Shown: piece by piece, positions 39,252 to 50,692 of the stretch
Numbering within the stretch: position 1 is the stretch's first letter
Layout of the letters: every line of letters starts with the position of its first letter
Source: Epiperipatus broadwayi
Lineage: Eukaryota; Onychophora; Udeonychophora; Euonychophora; Peripatidae
DNA length: 64,000 nucleotides
Reading direction: 5' to 3'
NCBI GenBank assembly: GCA_028023455.1
Contig: JAQFVV010000022.1
Location: 8,575,100-8,639,099, forward strand
The notes under the pieces: generated by a model
Database searches by the model: none
The model's input: only the letters and a program-made list of their open reading frames with translations
Told to the model about the DNA's origin: nothing
Translations under genes and position numbers: made by a program

Positions 39252-41035
39252 TATATTACAATCATTTTTTAAAATTAAACTATTATTAAGTTTCTTCTTT
39301 TCTGAGCCTAGTAACATCCCTAATTAATAATATAGTCAAAGAAAAAGTAGTTTTTTTAATATCCATCTTTATTACGGCCTAGCACCCTTTCAATATATTC
39401 AATATATCATATTCACGGCTTCAACATATTCAAATTTAAATTCAAATTTATTCAAATCGCCCATTTCTTTCACTTTTTTGCAGTCATTGCATAGTTTTAA
39501 TAAACTTTAGACTTTTTTTTCTCTTTCAACAAATAACTTTTACTGACAAGTAATGTGACGCTCAGGTGAATTGGTTATGAACTAACTGCCTGGAAATAAA
39601 TTTCGAGCTTGCTTTGAAATGTTCATATTGCCTGTGAATTCCTTTATCCTTCAAGTAGATATCTTTTATTGACAAATATTTGATCTAGGTGAATTGAACA
39701 ATATTAATCTGTTATTTGAAACAATTTTGAGATTATTTGCAAATATTTAAGTTTGAGCTTTGAATTGAATACCAGATTGTGGGCACAGTAGTTAAACGTA
39801 CTAAAATCTACACTACTGACTTTTTAAACTTTAATCTGTGTTATGAATCAGTATTATCAAGTTGATTCTGATTTCTGTTAAATATATGAATAGTATTTTT
39901 CAGAGTGATCTACCATTTATTCAAAAAGTATATTTACTATTACATGTTGGTGGAACCCACCCGTCTCTTCTAATACCAATATCAACTTTTTCAAGCATTT
40001 GTTAAAAAATTTCTTTTGATCTTTTATTACGAGCATATATATCATATTTTACAGAATCGTTTGTGCGCGTATTGTTGGGCGCGTATGATTACTTCAAGCC
40101 AAAACCACTTACTGAAATGAAAGTTGACGTAAATGGATATAATCGCAATAACAACAGATGGTTTTGATATTGCTAATTACAATACATTTTTATAAAATAG
40201 TAAGGGCTTTATCACACTTTTATAATTTGTTGAAAGTATTTTCTGTATGACAAACTGGTGTGCAATTTATCTTATCTGAAATAAAGCTTGACCTAAATAC
40301 TTCAAACTGATTTTAAATGCTGTTTTAAATGATTGTAATAAATCCGAATGCTGAAATAAACAATATTGATTAATTTTAAAAGGTTCTTTGAGTTAATAAT
40401 ATTTTATTTTATAAACCTAATTACTTTATGATTAATTGGTTGTATGTTTAAATATCTTACTAATCGAGAATTAATAGGTAAAATATGTTTAAATATCCTT
40501 CTGTAAGGCAAAGATCTGTCTAACACCTATCTATTCTATGAGGTGTTTCCTTTCTTATTTTATAATTTAGCAAATAATAGCTCAAATATCTACTGGCTTA
40601 ACAATGATTGGATGATTAGGTGGGTTTGTTATAAATGATTAACCAATAATAAATACTAAGTTTGCTTGCAAACTCCCAGCCTAGCTTGTAGAGAGATGAA
40701 AACTGTATTATCAAAGAACTTTTGGAGGTAACATTCTCTATGTTACTCTAACATGTCATTAACCTGAGGTTCAAATTTAGGATGAAGATGCAAGACTTTT
40801 AAGATAAATGAGAATTGTCTAAACCAGTATAACATTTTTATTGGATAATATTCCACAGCAAAAATTTGTAATTGAAGAATAAAATGGAAAATAGAATCAT
40901 AAAGTTAAATGATCTGCTGAGTAACATTTCGTCTTACAATATATTTGAATTATACAAAAAGTCCTGAAGTAGTATAGTTTGGAATGAAGCACATGTACCT
41001 GTTGCTTTACCAATTTCAAAGATTTAAGTATAAAA
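39252..41035. other. AT-rich DNA, no gene recognised
   Basis: Short A/T-rich sequence with TTCAAATTTAAATTCAAATT-type simple repeats at about 39430-39450. No gene. Confidence 0.4.
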
Positions 41036-41036
41036 T

Positions 41037-41285
41037 TAGAAAAGACTGAAGTGGAGTGGACATATTGCTAGAAGAGATGATAATAGATAGACAATTAAAA
41101 TTTTAAACCGGATTCCAAGAGATTGTAAAAGACCCAGAAAGAGACCACATGTAAGATGGATGGATGAAATAAGAAAGTGTGCAGGAGTGATGTGGAGAAG
41201 AGAAGCTAAAGATCGGAAAAGATGGATTGAACTTGGAGAGACCTTCATCCTGCAGTGGATTGATAATGGTTGATGATGATGATGT
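41037..41285 (+). mobile_element. RTE-like LINE, 5'-truncated 3' end
   Basis: Aligns with 57020-57272: AAGACTGAAGTGGAGT, CATATTGCTAGAAGAGATGA, TTCCAAGAGATTGTAAAAGA, GAACTTGGAGAGACCTTCAT and CTGCAGTGGATTGATAATGG, ending in a GATGATGATGATG tail. In protein terms it covers GHIARRDDNR, a TAG stop (41088-41090), then ILNRIPRDCKRPRKRP and KRWIELGETFILQW. A six-base deletion relative to the 57 kb copy removes part of the WVGH motif. Severe 5' truncation and a short ATG-type tail are standard for RTE-like LINEs. Confidence 0.88.
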
Positions 41286-42787
41286 CTAACACATTTTTTA
41301 AAATTTAGTATTCATTTTGAGTTGTTACATAACAACTAATTTCTGAAAAAATAAACAAGTTAAACAATAAAATATTTAATCTCAGCTAAATTATAAGGAT
41401 ATTATTTTACCTAATTTATTGTGGGGAAGTGAGATTTAAGCACTCGATCAATGTTTTATTTAAAGATGCTCTGTAAATTTTAAAAATAAAATAGCAATAT
41501 TATAAAACCAATCAATATGTTCTTCCATTTGCAAGGTGATAACTATAGAGTCCACAATTTCTTTGGATTGGATATAAATGAGCAACATTGACTTCCTAAA
41601 AAGATGTTTTATTTCAAAACTTGATTGTGGTTTTCATGGGGAAAGATTATGTCAAATAAATTCTTAAAAAGGACAATCTTAATTATTTTTATTGGAAGGT
41701 ATGACAGAGGATAGAATATATTGGAGAACTATAATTAATCATAGTGTTAATGTATTCTAGAAAGAAATTGAAAGTCAACACACAAAATATTAAATAAAAT
41801 AATAAGCCAGTTTGTTTTATTATCTTTTTCTTTTTTTTTGGAAGTTGGGTTGATCATACTTGTTTATGAGCAGCTCTGTTGGTGTTCACATAAGTTTTCA
41901 GGGATTATCAATTATTTAACATATAAAAAAAGAATTTTTGAATGCATATTAATATTTTAAATAATATACTTATTAGTCTAAAAACTGTTTATTATAATGT
42001 AATTTAATAATATTATGTACAAGCAAATAAATAATCACATGATTTGTTACTCAAAAAGTCATATGTGATATTCAAACACCAGAAGAGATAGATTGAAGTT
42101 TATCTCAGAAATCTTTAATTCTTGACACTATCACTGTACTAAATAACACAAAGGAAAATGACTGATTGGCTGTTTTCTGGGAAGTAATATGATATTTGAG
42201 TAGCAAAGTCTATAAATTTAGCTTTCAAATCTATCATTTGCAGCTATCCTTTTAGCTTCCAAGCACAATTCTGTTTAACCTCTTTTAGACTCATTTATTC
42301 TAAATTTATGTAAGTGATGGAGATCTTATGGTTAGTACTTTACCATATAGTATCCATTCACTACTCAAGCTTACAGTAAGTAATTGTAGAATACAGGAAT
42401 GAGAACTGTTTTTAGAAACATTTATGTAAATATATGAAAAGTCATGTATTATTATAATTGGTATTAATCTTAGAATTTCCATATTATCACATCAAAAAGA
42501 ACAATAAAAGATTCACACAAAGTTAATTTACTTTGATAATTCAGAAGAGTGAAATCCAAATTCTTTTTAGCAATCAATGTATAAAAGTGTAAAAATAAAA
42601 ACATCAAAAATATGTACATCAAAACATGTTTTGCCACCACTCTGTTAGCTTTTGTCTAGCAAGTTACCAATTGACTTTATGAATTCTCACCATGTATTGT
42701 GACAGGAACTACTACAACTTTTTAAATAAAACCCTCTGCAAATTAGACCTCTATGGGGATACTTGTCTATTTTTTAAAAAAACTTAT
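41286..42787. other. AT-rich DNA, no gene recognised
   Basis: No gene or repeat assigned. Confidence 0.4.
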
Positions 42788-43327
42788 TAACAATGATTAT
42801 AATATATAGGGTATATGAGCACAGACACACAACCCACCACTCTTCACACTATCTTATAACACTGATACACTTGAACACATATATGTTGAAAAGATCAATA
42901 ATCACCAATATACATATTTCATGCTAAACCAGCAATCATCAGTTGGTCCAGATTACCATCTCTACACATATACACTATAAGTGCTCAGATATGTATAATA
43001 AGTTAGCCAATCCTCATACTTTAATGGACAGGCTCAATCTACTCCACACTCCAACTCTTCAACCATCCATCCAATTGAAAATCTGATGATGGAATGTTCA
43101 AAGGCCACCCTGAGGCCGAGATTCTTGTCACACCCATGTCGACCTAAGGTCAATCTGACCCTTCATGTACAGGAAATAATCTATTCAATACACATACAAG
43201 AGATGAGCAGACATATCTACTATGTAATAACTGAAACACACAGGTTTATACCCTATATATTACATATATAGACACAGGTATATAACAAGCCTATGTGTTT
43301 CAGTTATAACAATGATTATAATATATA
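42788..43327 (-). mobile_element. Family A element with 21-bp target duplication
   Basis: An exact 21-base duplication (42788-42808 and 43307-43327, TAACAATGATTATAATATAT plus A) bounds a 498-bp insertion. On the minus strand it starts at AACTGAAACACATAGGC, passes through a less AT-rich unique segment (43095-43180), the TTCCATCATCAGATTTTCAA block, the hammerhead, and ends GTCTGTGCTCATATACCC. The first 120 bases contain a partial inverted duplication of its own end (ACTGAAACACACAGG... / ...CCTATGTGTTTCAGT). A target duplication this long and exact indicates target-primed retrotransposition and recent insertion. Confidence 0.88.
42904..42947 (-). ncRNA. Hammerhead ribozyme, family A
   Basis: ACCAA, CTGATGA, TGCT-GGTTT-AGCA, GAAA, ATATGTAT, A, TTGGT on the minus strand. 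All conserved core bases are present. The stem II base next to the core is T-T. Confidence 0.82.
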
Positions 43328-43413
43328 CTGGCTTATAATCTGCTACTCTAAAGTAATCACATAGTTTTTTAATATGTCCATGTTGAATCATAAAAGTAGT
43401 TTTCTTATTTTGT

Positions 43414-43445
<32 letters not shown>

Positions 43446-43814
43446 TTAAATATTCAAGTAGTTTCTTTTTTCTTTATAATCTAAAGCTGAATGCTCTTAC
43501 ACAGATGAGCAAACATATGCAAATTTGAATTATGGATACAAATGAAGAGAAAAATTAATACTTTATTCTTAAATATGTATTTTACATTAGTTTTCAAAAT
43601 TTTTTTAAATTTAGAAATCATATGTACTTTTTAATCATGATCAAAATATTAGTAGCCTTTTGCATCAAACTTATTTCCTTCCATGTCAAGGTTTCCATTA
43701 ATTAACACACTTTACCACCATTTTCTCAACACTTCTTTCAATATTTTAATTGCTCCTCTATAAATATCAGTTTTTTACTGCTGCTGGTTAGTTTTAATTT
43801 CTGAAGCTTAATTG

Positions 43815-44045
43815 TAAGTATAGGGATTTGAACTCAGACTTTCAAGCACCCTTCAACTATCCACACTATCTCATACAACTGATACACATGGCCACCCACA
43901 TGTAGAAAAGATAAATAATCACCAATATACATATTTCGTGCTAAAACAGCACTCATCAGTTGGTCCAGATTATCATCTCCCACATATATATATATAATCA
44001 ATGCTCAGTTTATATTAAGATAGCAAATCTTATTTTAATGGAAAA
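43815..44045 (-). repeat. Family A repeat with best-conserved hammerhead
   Basis: Single minus-strand unit: GGATTTGAACTCAGACTTTC, CCACACTATCTCATACAACT, ATGTAGAAAAGATAAATAAT, ribozyme, then AATCAATGCTCAG and TATTAAGATAGCAAATCTT. No inverted partner. No clear target duplication found. Confidence 0.8.
43921..43964 (-). ncRNA. Hammerhead ribozyme, family A, canonical core
   Basis: On the minus strand: stem I ACCAA (43964-43960), core CTGATGA (43959-43953), stem II GTGCT with loop GTTTT and AGCAC (five perfect pairs, with the G-C pair normally found next to the core), GAAA (43937-43934), stem III ATATGTAT, A at 43926, TTGGT closing stem I (43925-43921). Expected cleavage lies between 43926 and 43925 on the minus strand, after an AUA triplet. 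Every invariant hammerhead base is present, so this is the copy most likely to be active. Confidence 0.87.
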
Positions 44046-44995
44046 ATTGATGAATTTTAAAATATTTTATACATATTTTTCTTCAATATTTTGATTAATG
44101 AAACAGTAGTAATGGCTAAATAATACACTTTGATTTAAGTAAGATAAAGAAAATGTAAAATAAAATAGCAGAAAGGACTGTTTGTGTCAGAATCCACAAT
44201 TAGACTTTGGCAACACAAGTTTTTATCCTGCAAAGGATCAGAGGATACTTTTGTTTAGATGCTGTTTATTAGTTGCACTTAGTTATGACATTGTGATCAT
44301 TGTAATTATATACTTTTTAATTGAAACACATTAACAGTAGCTATAAAAATTGATAACTTAAATCGTAATACACATAGACTTAATTTTGTAAATTCACTTT
44401 TATATTATTTTTAATTTCTATGTTAAATATATCAAAATAGATAATATTTTTAACTTTCCTTATCTCTAGACTTCACGGACACATCACTATGATTATGATA
44501 TCACAAGATATTTAAAGTATGTTTAGCATTAGTGCATGTGCTGTGGTGTAATCTACATTATTATTATAATTAAGTGTATATATATATATAAAATCCCATT
44601 CTGAGGGAGTTGTATATTTCATTTCCCAGTAAGTAAACAATTTTCAAACTTTTCTTAACTTGGACCTTCAAGTGCTTATATCTAATGATAATATTTATAT
44701 TACTCATTTAACTTTTTTGTGTGCAAGCATGGTAAAAGATTCATAATTTTACTGAAAAATGTATTAATTTCCATAACATTCTATTGACTAGGAAAGTAAA
44801 TTGTGTTATTTTATGTTATACTCTTGAAGCCTCAAGGTCTAACATTTGTTCAGATATTGTCTATTCTGAATTTCAAAAATACAACAGAGCTTGGTTATAA
44901 GACTTTATTTTAGTTTAAGCACTATCTCAGACATTTTCTTAGTCAAAATAAGAGTCATAGATCACATGACCCTATTCTATTAAGCTTGTAAGTTA
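44046..44995. other. AT-rich DNA, no gene recognised
   Basis: A/T-rich sequence; a (TA)n run near 44577-44590. Confidence 0.4.
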
Positions 44996-45306
44996 TAAAC
45001 AATGGGGATTGCTAATTCCTCAACAAGCTTTGTGATAAATACTTAGCCAGAGCCTGCATTTAAAATATCTCTGTCAGGAACCCTTCCATCAAACCCCTGA
45101 CCATGGTTTCATGTTTTGGCACTCCTCAGAGATGCCAGGGTAGATCTAGTGTCTGAACCTACCCTAGCACCTCTCTGAGGAGTGCCAAAGCACGAAACCA
45201 TGAACAGGGGTTTGGGGGGGTTTCCTGACAGAGATATTTTAAATGCTGGCTCTGGCTAAGCATTTATCACAAAGCTTGTTGAGAAATTGGCAATCCTCAT
45301 TGTTTG
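44996..45306. repeat. Near-perfect 310-bp palindrome
   Basis: Arms 44996-45143 and 45159-45306 are almost exact complements (AACAAGCTTTGTGATAAATA, AAATATCTCTGTCAGGAA, CATGGTTTCATG.TTTGGCAC, TCCTCAGAGA), around a 15-base loop. The arms are less AT-rich than the flanks. No coding frame and no hammerhead core. Fold-back transposon remnant most likely. Confidence 0.92.
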
Positions 45307-46798
45307 TTTTCTTAATTATTTTGTATTAAATAAAAAATAATTTGTGAAAAATAAAATCAATATTTTTAATATAATGAAGACTCAGAATTGTGATTTATTT
45401 AAAATAATATACATAATTTCTTCACCTCTCTGACAATTTTTTTATAATAAAAATCAAAATGAGCAAAGGCATTAGATAGCAGACCATATACTGTTACCAG
45501 ATTAGTTCATAGCTATGTTTGTCAATATACATGGTAGTAATAAAAGTCTCCAAGACAAATAGAATTTATAGGATCCTATTTTTTTTTGTCATAAATATTA
45601 ATTTAAAAAGATTGGATAAGTTGGATAATTATAGGAAGGGGATCATATTAAAGTCAGATTATTGGAGAACTAATGAAACTGAAAGAGAATAAAATATTTT
45701 ATGACGAGAAAAAAAAATTGTAGAGAGAAAGTATAGATAAATTTTAATATTTATGTGATAAATTTAGATACGAGATAAAATGAAATAGCAATCATAAAAA
45801 CATTATAGTAAAATCAATATTAAATTTTCAGAGAATGAATTGAGTGGAGTACTAATAATAATGATAAATGAAGATGTTTGAATAGATAGATATCAGAAAT
45901 GTTGATGAATCTGTAAGTAAGAATAAAACAATTTATTGGAATGTTTCAATACTTGAATAATAAGAAGCAGTGGAAGGAAGTTCCAGAAAGTTAGAAAAAT
46001 TCAAAATGAATGAGATTGTTTTTAAGGATAAGGGTAAAAGTAATATAATTGTAATTTCACTAGTCTATTAAGTCATCATCCCCCATTATTTCTAATTATT
46101 CTCAACTGATAGCAGGATTACTCACCAAGTTGAATCTAGTTTCATTTATTAATAGCCTCATTCTTCCCCATTTCTAATAAAAATGTCTTTATTTCTTCAT
46201 CCATTTCTCATATGGTCACTGTCTCAGTCTTTTACAATCTCTTGGGATCCAGTTTAAGATTTCAGTTGTTCATCTATTATTATTTGTTCTAGCAATATGT
46301 TTACCAAGCTTTATATACTCTTTTCAATTCTTTCATTATTATCAGTAGTACATGTTTTCTCTTCAATCTATTTTTTTGTCTTCAGTTTTTTTTTGTCACT
46401 TCCAATATATATTTCTTTATACATTGTTGGGTGATTAGAAGCTTTTATATTGCTCTTCTGTTAAATGTTCCTGTCTGTTTTATGTGTAAGAACTGTTAAA
46501 ATATCCATCAAAAGCCTTTATTTATACACACTTAGGCATATAGACTTTTAATATTAAACATTTCATCCATTTCATTTATTATGTTTTTATCTATATTAAT
46601 ACTTTCATCAAAGTATTTGTTGTTAAATTCTTCTAATTTCTGACTACCACTCTTTGTTTTTCTTTCTTTTTTTTTGTGAAAATCCATAGATTACTTTACT
46701 TTTTTTTATCTTTAGTTCTACATTCTTATTTTCATCTAATAACTTTTACAACATTTCCTGAACTTCTAAGCATTGTTTAAAATACAACTATATCATAT

Positions 46799-47294
46799 AA
46801 ACAGTAATAAATCTCTCCAAACAGTAGTGTTATCCAGTGCAAGCCGTGGTAATCAATGGATGCTAGATAGTTTGCACATCAAAATCCCTATCTAGTGTCT
46901 ACTTATCCAATATCTCCAGACTAGTTTTTAGTCTGTGGCTTTTATCAGCGAGAAGCCTTGAATCTGAGAGCATCTGCATCTAGATCTTTGGATCTAATGT
47001 AACTCTTCAGCAGTCACCTTTAATTTTTTTAATTAGTTATAAAGCCATAAGCCCAAAATGAGATCATAATATTTTTAATCCAATCTTATTTGCTTTTATA
47101 ATCATACAGATCTGTCTGGGAATATTGGATGTGAAGGCACTAGGTGGGGATTTCAATGAAGAAGCCTTCTAGCATTCATTGATTTCTATGGCTCGCACTG
47201 GATGACATTTCTGTTTGGATGCATTGCTACTGCTTTAATAGATCGTATAAGCATAAGAAAGTATAGTCATGTGATGTTTTAATGGTTTAACCAC
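46799..47294 (-). mobile_element. Family B element inserted in a LINE
   Basis: Degenerate but complete: AAACAGTAATAAATCTCTCC head, GTAATCAATGGATGCTAG, CCCTATCTAGTGTCTACT, ribozyme-like block (46913-46955), AGCCATAAGCCC. A second inverse block GGATGTGAAGGCACTAGGTG and CATTCATTGATTTCTATGGC follows, and the end is CATGTGATGTTTTAATGGTT. Both flanks are LINE sequence, so it is younger than the LINE. ATCATAT near both ends is too short to call a target duplication. Confidence 0.7.
46913..46955 (-). ncRNA. Hammerhead-like fold, family B, decayed
   Basis: On the minus strand CTGATAA...AAAACTAGTC. Both the G of CTGATGA and the G of GAAA are changed to A. Layout otherwise as at 50.2 kb. Confidence 0.35.
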
Positions 47295-48343
47295 ATCATA
47301 TGTGAAATTTAAATGTCTTAAATAATATTTATATATTTTTAATCTTGTTGATTCTCATTTTAATCTGTAAAATACTTCTGGTCAAATTGATATAAACAAA
47401 GTTGGTGATATAATTCATCCTGCAGAGTCACTGTAATCTAATCACTGTGTGTTGCATTTCTATACATATTCTTCACAACATGATAATATTTCAAGTAACC
47501 ATAAAATACTCATAGAATCAAATGATTTTTATGATCTACAAATCCAATTGTTATCCCTACAAATTCTTTTAATCTTGTATAGGATTTACTACATTAAAGC
47601 CATTTTTAAAACCAGCTTGTTCTTTTAGTTGATTTAAATCCAAATTTCACTGCAGATAAATTTTAATTATTTTAGTAAAATATCTGTAACTTCAAAAATC
47701 TTACATATTGGTTTCAGTAATACATTCTTGTAATTATCTGGTACATATTTATTATTTAACCATTTGATCTATAGCTTTGCTAACAATTTCTCCGTTTCCT
47801 TTGATATATCAACAATAATTCTATATTTGCTTATATTATGGTTTAACAAATAATTAAATGGATAGAAGTAAATAGATGGAATCAGTACATAGATAATAGT
47901 TTATACATAATTATTCACAAAACAGAAATGAATAAAAGATAGATAAGCATTTATAGTCTTTTATTGATATCGTCATTTTTTTAATGATATAGAAAAATTT
48001 GATGCCAAAATGAATAAAATTACATTTGGAACAATTTTGTTAAATATGGAAATAGATGGAGTATTGGTTAATCTGATTAAGGAATTATACGAAATTGATT
48101 CTTATATTTATCAATTTAAAAATATAGAATTAAAAGTTAGTATATAGTTAAACAATAATTTTTTATATTTTCTATATTATTTTTATTTTTAATTATACTT
48201 AAAAGAAATATAGTTCACAGTAGAATATTTAAAAAGAGATGTTAATATATCTTTAATGTATGATTAAGGATTTCATGTTTGCAAGGTTTTCTTTTGCTGA
48301 TGACGGATGCATGTGTATAAAAATACTTTTGGAGATTTATATA

Positions 48344-48648
48344 CAGACCTACCACTCTCCACACTATCTCATAACACTGATACACTTGAACACATATATG
48401 CTGAAAAGATAAATAATCACCAATATACGTATTTCATGCTAAACCAGCAATCATCAGTTGATCCAGATTACCATCTCCACACACATATATGCTATAAGTG
48501 CTCAGATATATATTAAGATAGACAATCTTCATACGTATATTGGTGATTATTTATCTTTTCAGCATATATGTGTTCAAGTGTATCAGTGTTATGAGATAGT
48601 GTGGAGAGTGGTGGGTCGTATGAAAGTCTGTGCTCATATACTCTATAT
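48344..48648. mobile_element. Family A palindromic element, centre deleted
   Basis: Left arm (minus orientation) 48344-48530: CCACTCTCCACACTATCTCA, TGATACACTTGAACACATAT, hammerhead, ATATATTAAGATAGACAATC. The right arm (plus) starts abruptly at ATACGTATATTGGTGATT inside the ribozyme and runs to GAAAGTCTGTGCTCATATAC. The junction falls at an ATAC that both consensus arms contain at that point, so the missing centre was probably lost by deletion between short homologies. The two short frames across it are not genes. Confidence 0.8.
48419..48462 (-). ncRNA. Hammerhead ribozyme, family A
   Basis: ATCAA (one stem I base changed, still a T-G pair), CTGATGA, TGCT-GGTTT-AGCA, GAAA, palindromic ATACGTAT, A, TTGGT on the minus strand. 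Confidence 0.78.
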
Positions 48649-48934
48649 ATTAAAAATAATGATAGTAAATGCTACACAAAAAGGAAAAAAAAATATGAAA
48701 AAGATAAAGAAATGTAATTAAATAAGAATCATTTTGATTAATTAAAAAATTGTTCCAATATTTGGTAAATGACTAAATGATGCAAAAGTTGTAAAAGGGC
48801 CAATAAACTAATTTATGCAATAGGCATGAATGAGCAAAATTTATATGAAAGGGGATTATGGTGAACATGTTAATGTGGCATTGCATGTTCGTAAAGGTCT
48901 GTTAGATATTCTAGAAAAAGTAAGTGGGTAATAG

Positions 48935-49050
48935 TAAAAGATATTGGATGAGTAGGCACTAGATGGGGATTTTATGCACAAGCCTTCTGGCATCCATTGA
49001 TTACTCTAGCTTGCTGTGTGTGGCATACATATAGTGAGTATTACCTGTTT
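48935..49050 (+). repeat. Family B fragment
   Basis: AGATATTGGATGAGTAGGCA, CTAGATGGGGATTTTATGCA, CAAGCCTTCTGGCATCCATT, GATTACTCTAGCTTGC and a degenerate end block up to ATTACCTGTTTTAGT. This is the part of the unit downstream of the ribozyme. Confidence 0.8.
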
Positions 49051-50195
49051 TAGTAAAAACATACTTTGGAATGGGGATATGTGGAGAAAAAATAAGCAAA
49101 CCAAAGGGAGATGAATGATCAAATTTTTACATTAGGGGCATAAGTGATAAATATTTGATAGACTACAATTTATGTTACAATAAAGAGAGTAATTCAAAGA
49201 GTTTTAATTGGGTTTTATAAAAATGACAAACAAAAAGGAGAATAATAATAAATCAAGTAAAATAGACTAAGAATTGAACCAAGATTTTGTGTCAATTTGT
49301 CTCTGTAAAAATACAAATAAATATGTTGTGATAATTGGTAATTGTTTTTAAAAGTAAAAATTTGAATAGGAAAATATTATCACTAATAAAAAAGATGGAG
49401 ATGAAATATCAAAAATAAAACAGTTTGAAAATACAATAAGCATATTATCAGCAATGAGTTCCTTTTTTGATAGGAAGAAAATGGTCTATTTTTAAAGCTC
49501 AAAGAGATGCAATGAAAACAGAGACAGTTCATTTATAAGTGAAATAATTTTAGAAATTTATTTTATAAATTATATAATAAAAATGTAAAAAAAATATTAA
49601 CTGTCTATTACTAGAATTACGTTTTACATTTAATAAAAAAAAGGTTATTTATTGAACAAACATAATGTTAAGAAAATGGCTTAGAATGTAAATAGATTTG
49701 AAATTTTAGAGGCTATATAAGTTAGAGAATATTAAAAAGTATAATGGAAACAGGTTTTTAAAATCTTATTGACTTATAGATATCGATAAAGAAGATGCCA
49801 TATTTCATTACATCATCATTATACGTAAGCTAGAAAAGTTTTTTTTTTTATGATGCAAATTTTCTAATTGCTTGTCACTAATTTTTTATTTTATTTTTTT
49901 AATCAAAATTTTTTTTTTTATAAAAAAAATGTTTTCAATCTCAAAATTTTTAAAAATAATTTTAATGTTTTTGTTATTAGTTAGTCCTTCCCTTTTCTGA
50001 TATTTATTTTGTATTAGATTAAGATATTAAACCACTAAACATCACATGATCTCCATCTCTATATTAGCACATAATTTGTTGTAAACAAAGGCAAAACTCT
50101 CCATACAGTAGTGCCACCCTGTGCCAAACAGAGTAATCAATGGATGCCAGAAGGCTTGTGCATAAAATCCCTATCTAGTGCCTACTCATCCAATA

Positions 50196-50237
50196 TCCCC
50201 AGACTAGTTTTTGGCTTGTGGCCATCATCAGTGAGGA
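50196..50237 (-). ncRNA. Hammerhead-like ribozyme, family B unit 1
   Basis: On the minus strand: stem I TCCTCA, CTGATGA, stem II TGGC-CACAA-GCCA, AAAA (expected GAAA), ACTAGT (self-complementary stem III), C, TGGGGA closing stem I with six pairs, one of them G-T. One core base is wrong in this unit; unit 2 has it right. Confidence 0.55.
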
Positions 50238-50650
50238 GCCTTGGATCTGAGAGCACTGCACCTAGATCTTAGGATTTAATGCAACCCTCCAGCAGCCACC
50301 TTTTAACTCAACTTTACTACAAAACTATGAGAATGAAATTGAAAACATTGTTAATATCTTCAATCTAAGCTCAATAGCTTTTATAGTCATATGGGTTTGA
50401 ACTCAATTCAGCACCCATACATTTTGGTGACTTTGGCTCTTAAACAACCATAGCCACCACTATCCTATTAGGCAGGATTGGTGTTAAACCACTAAACATC
50501 ACATGATCTCATCTCTATACTAGCACATAATTTGTTGTAAACAAAGGCAAAACTCTCCATACAGTAGTGCCACCCTGTGCCAAACAGAGTAATCAATGGA
50601 TTCCAGAAGGCTTGTGCATAAAATCCCTATCTAGTGCCTACTCATCCAAT

Positions 50651-50692
50651 ATCCCAGACTAGTTTCTGGCTTGTGACCATCATCAGTGATGA
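50651..50692 (-). ncRNA. Hammerhead-like ribozyme, family B unit 2
   Basis: On the minus strand: CTGATGA, TGG..CCA hairpin, GAAA, ACTAGT, C. All core bases fit, but stem I (TCATCA against TGGGAT) is reduced to about three pairs. Taken together, units 1 and 2 imply a fully matched ancestor. Confidence 0.55.

Larger units (their letters stand above)
46072..47830 (-). pseudogene. Old RTE-like LINE, split by a family B insertion
   Basis: On the minus strand the 3' part (46500-46072) matches the RTE-like family: CATATTGCTAGAAC, NNR then TGA (46270-46272), TTGAAATCTTAAACTGGATC-like block and IPRDCKRL. The copy ends near AGTCATCATCC, the inverse of the usual GATGATGACT tail. Upstream (47830-47300) eroded frames correspond to the RT fingers region (VPDNYKNV, then an AGFK.GFN-like block). 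A family B element interrupts it at about 46799-47294. Many stops and frameshifts. Much more diverged than the 57 kb copy. Confidence 0.65.

Noticed and set aside
43076-43105. Additional CTGATGA near the middle of the 42.8 kb family A element
   Set aside because: No GAAA box or stem II follows at the right spacing.
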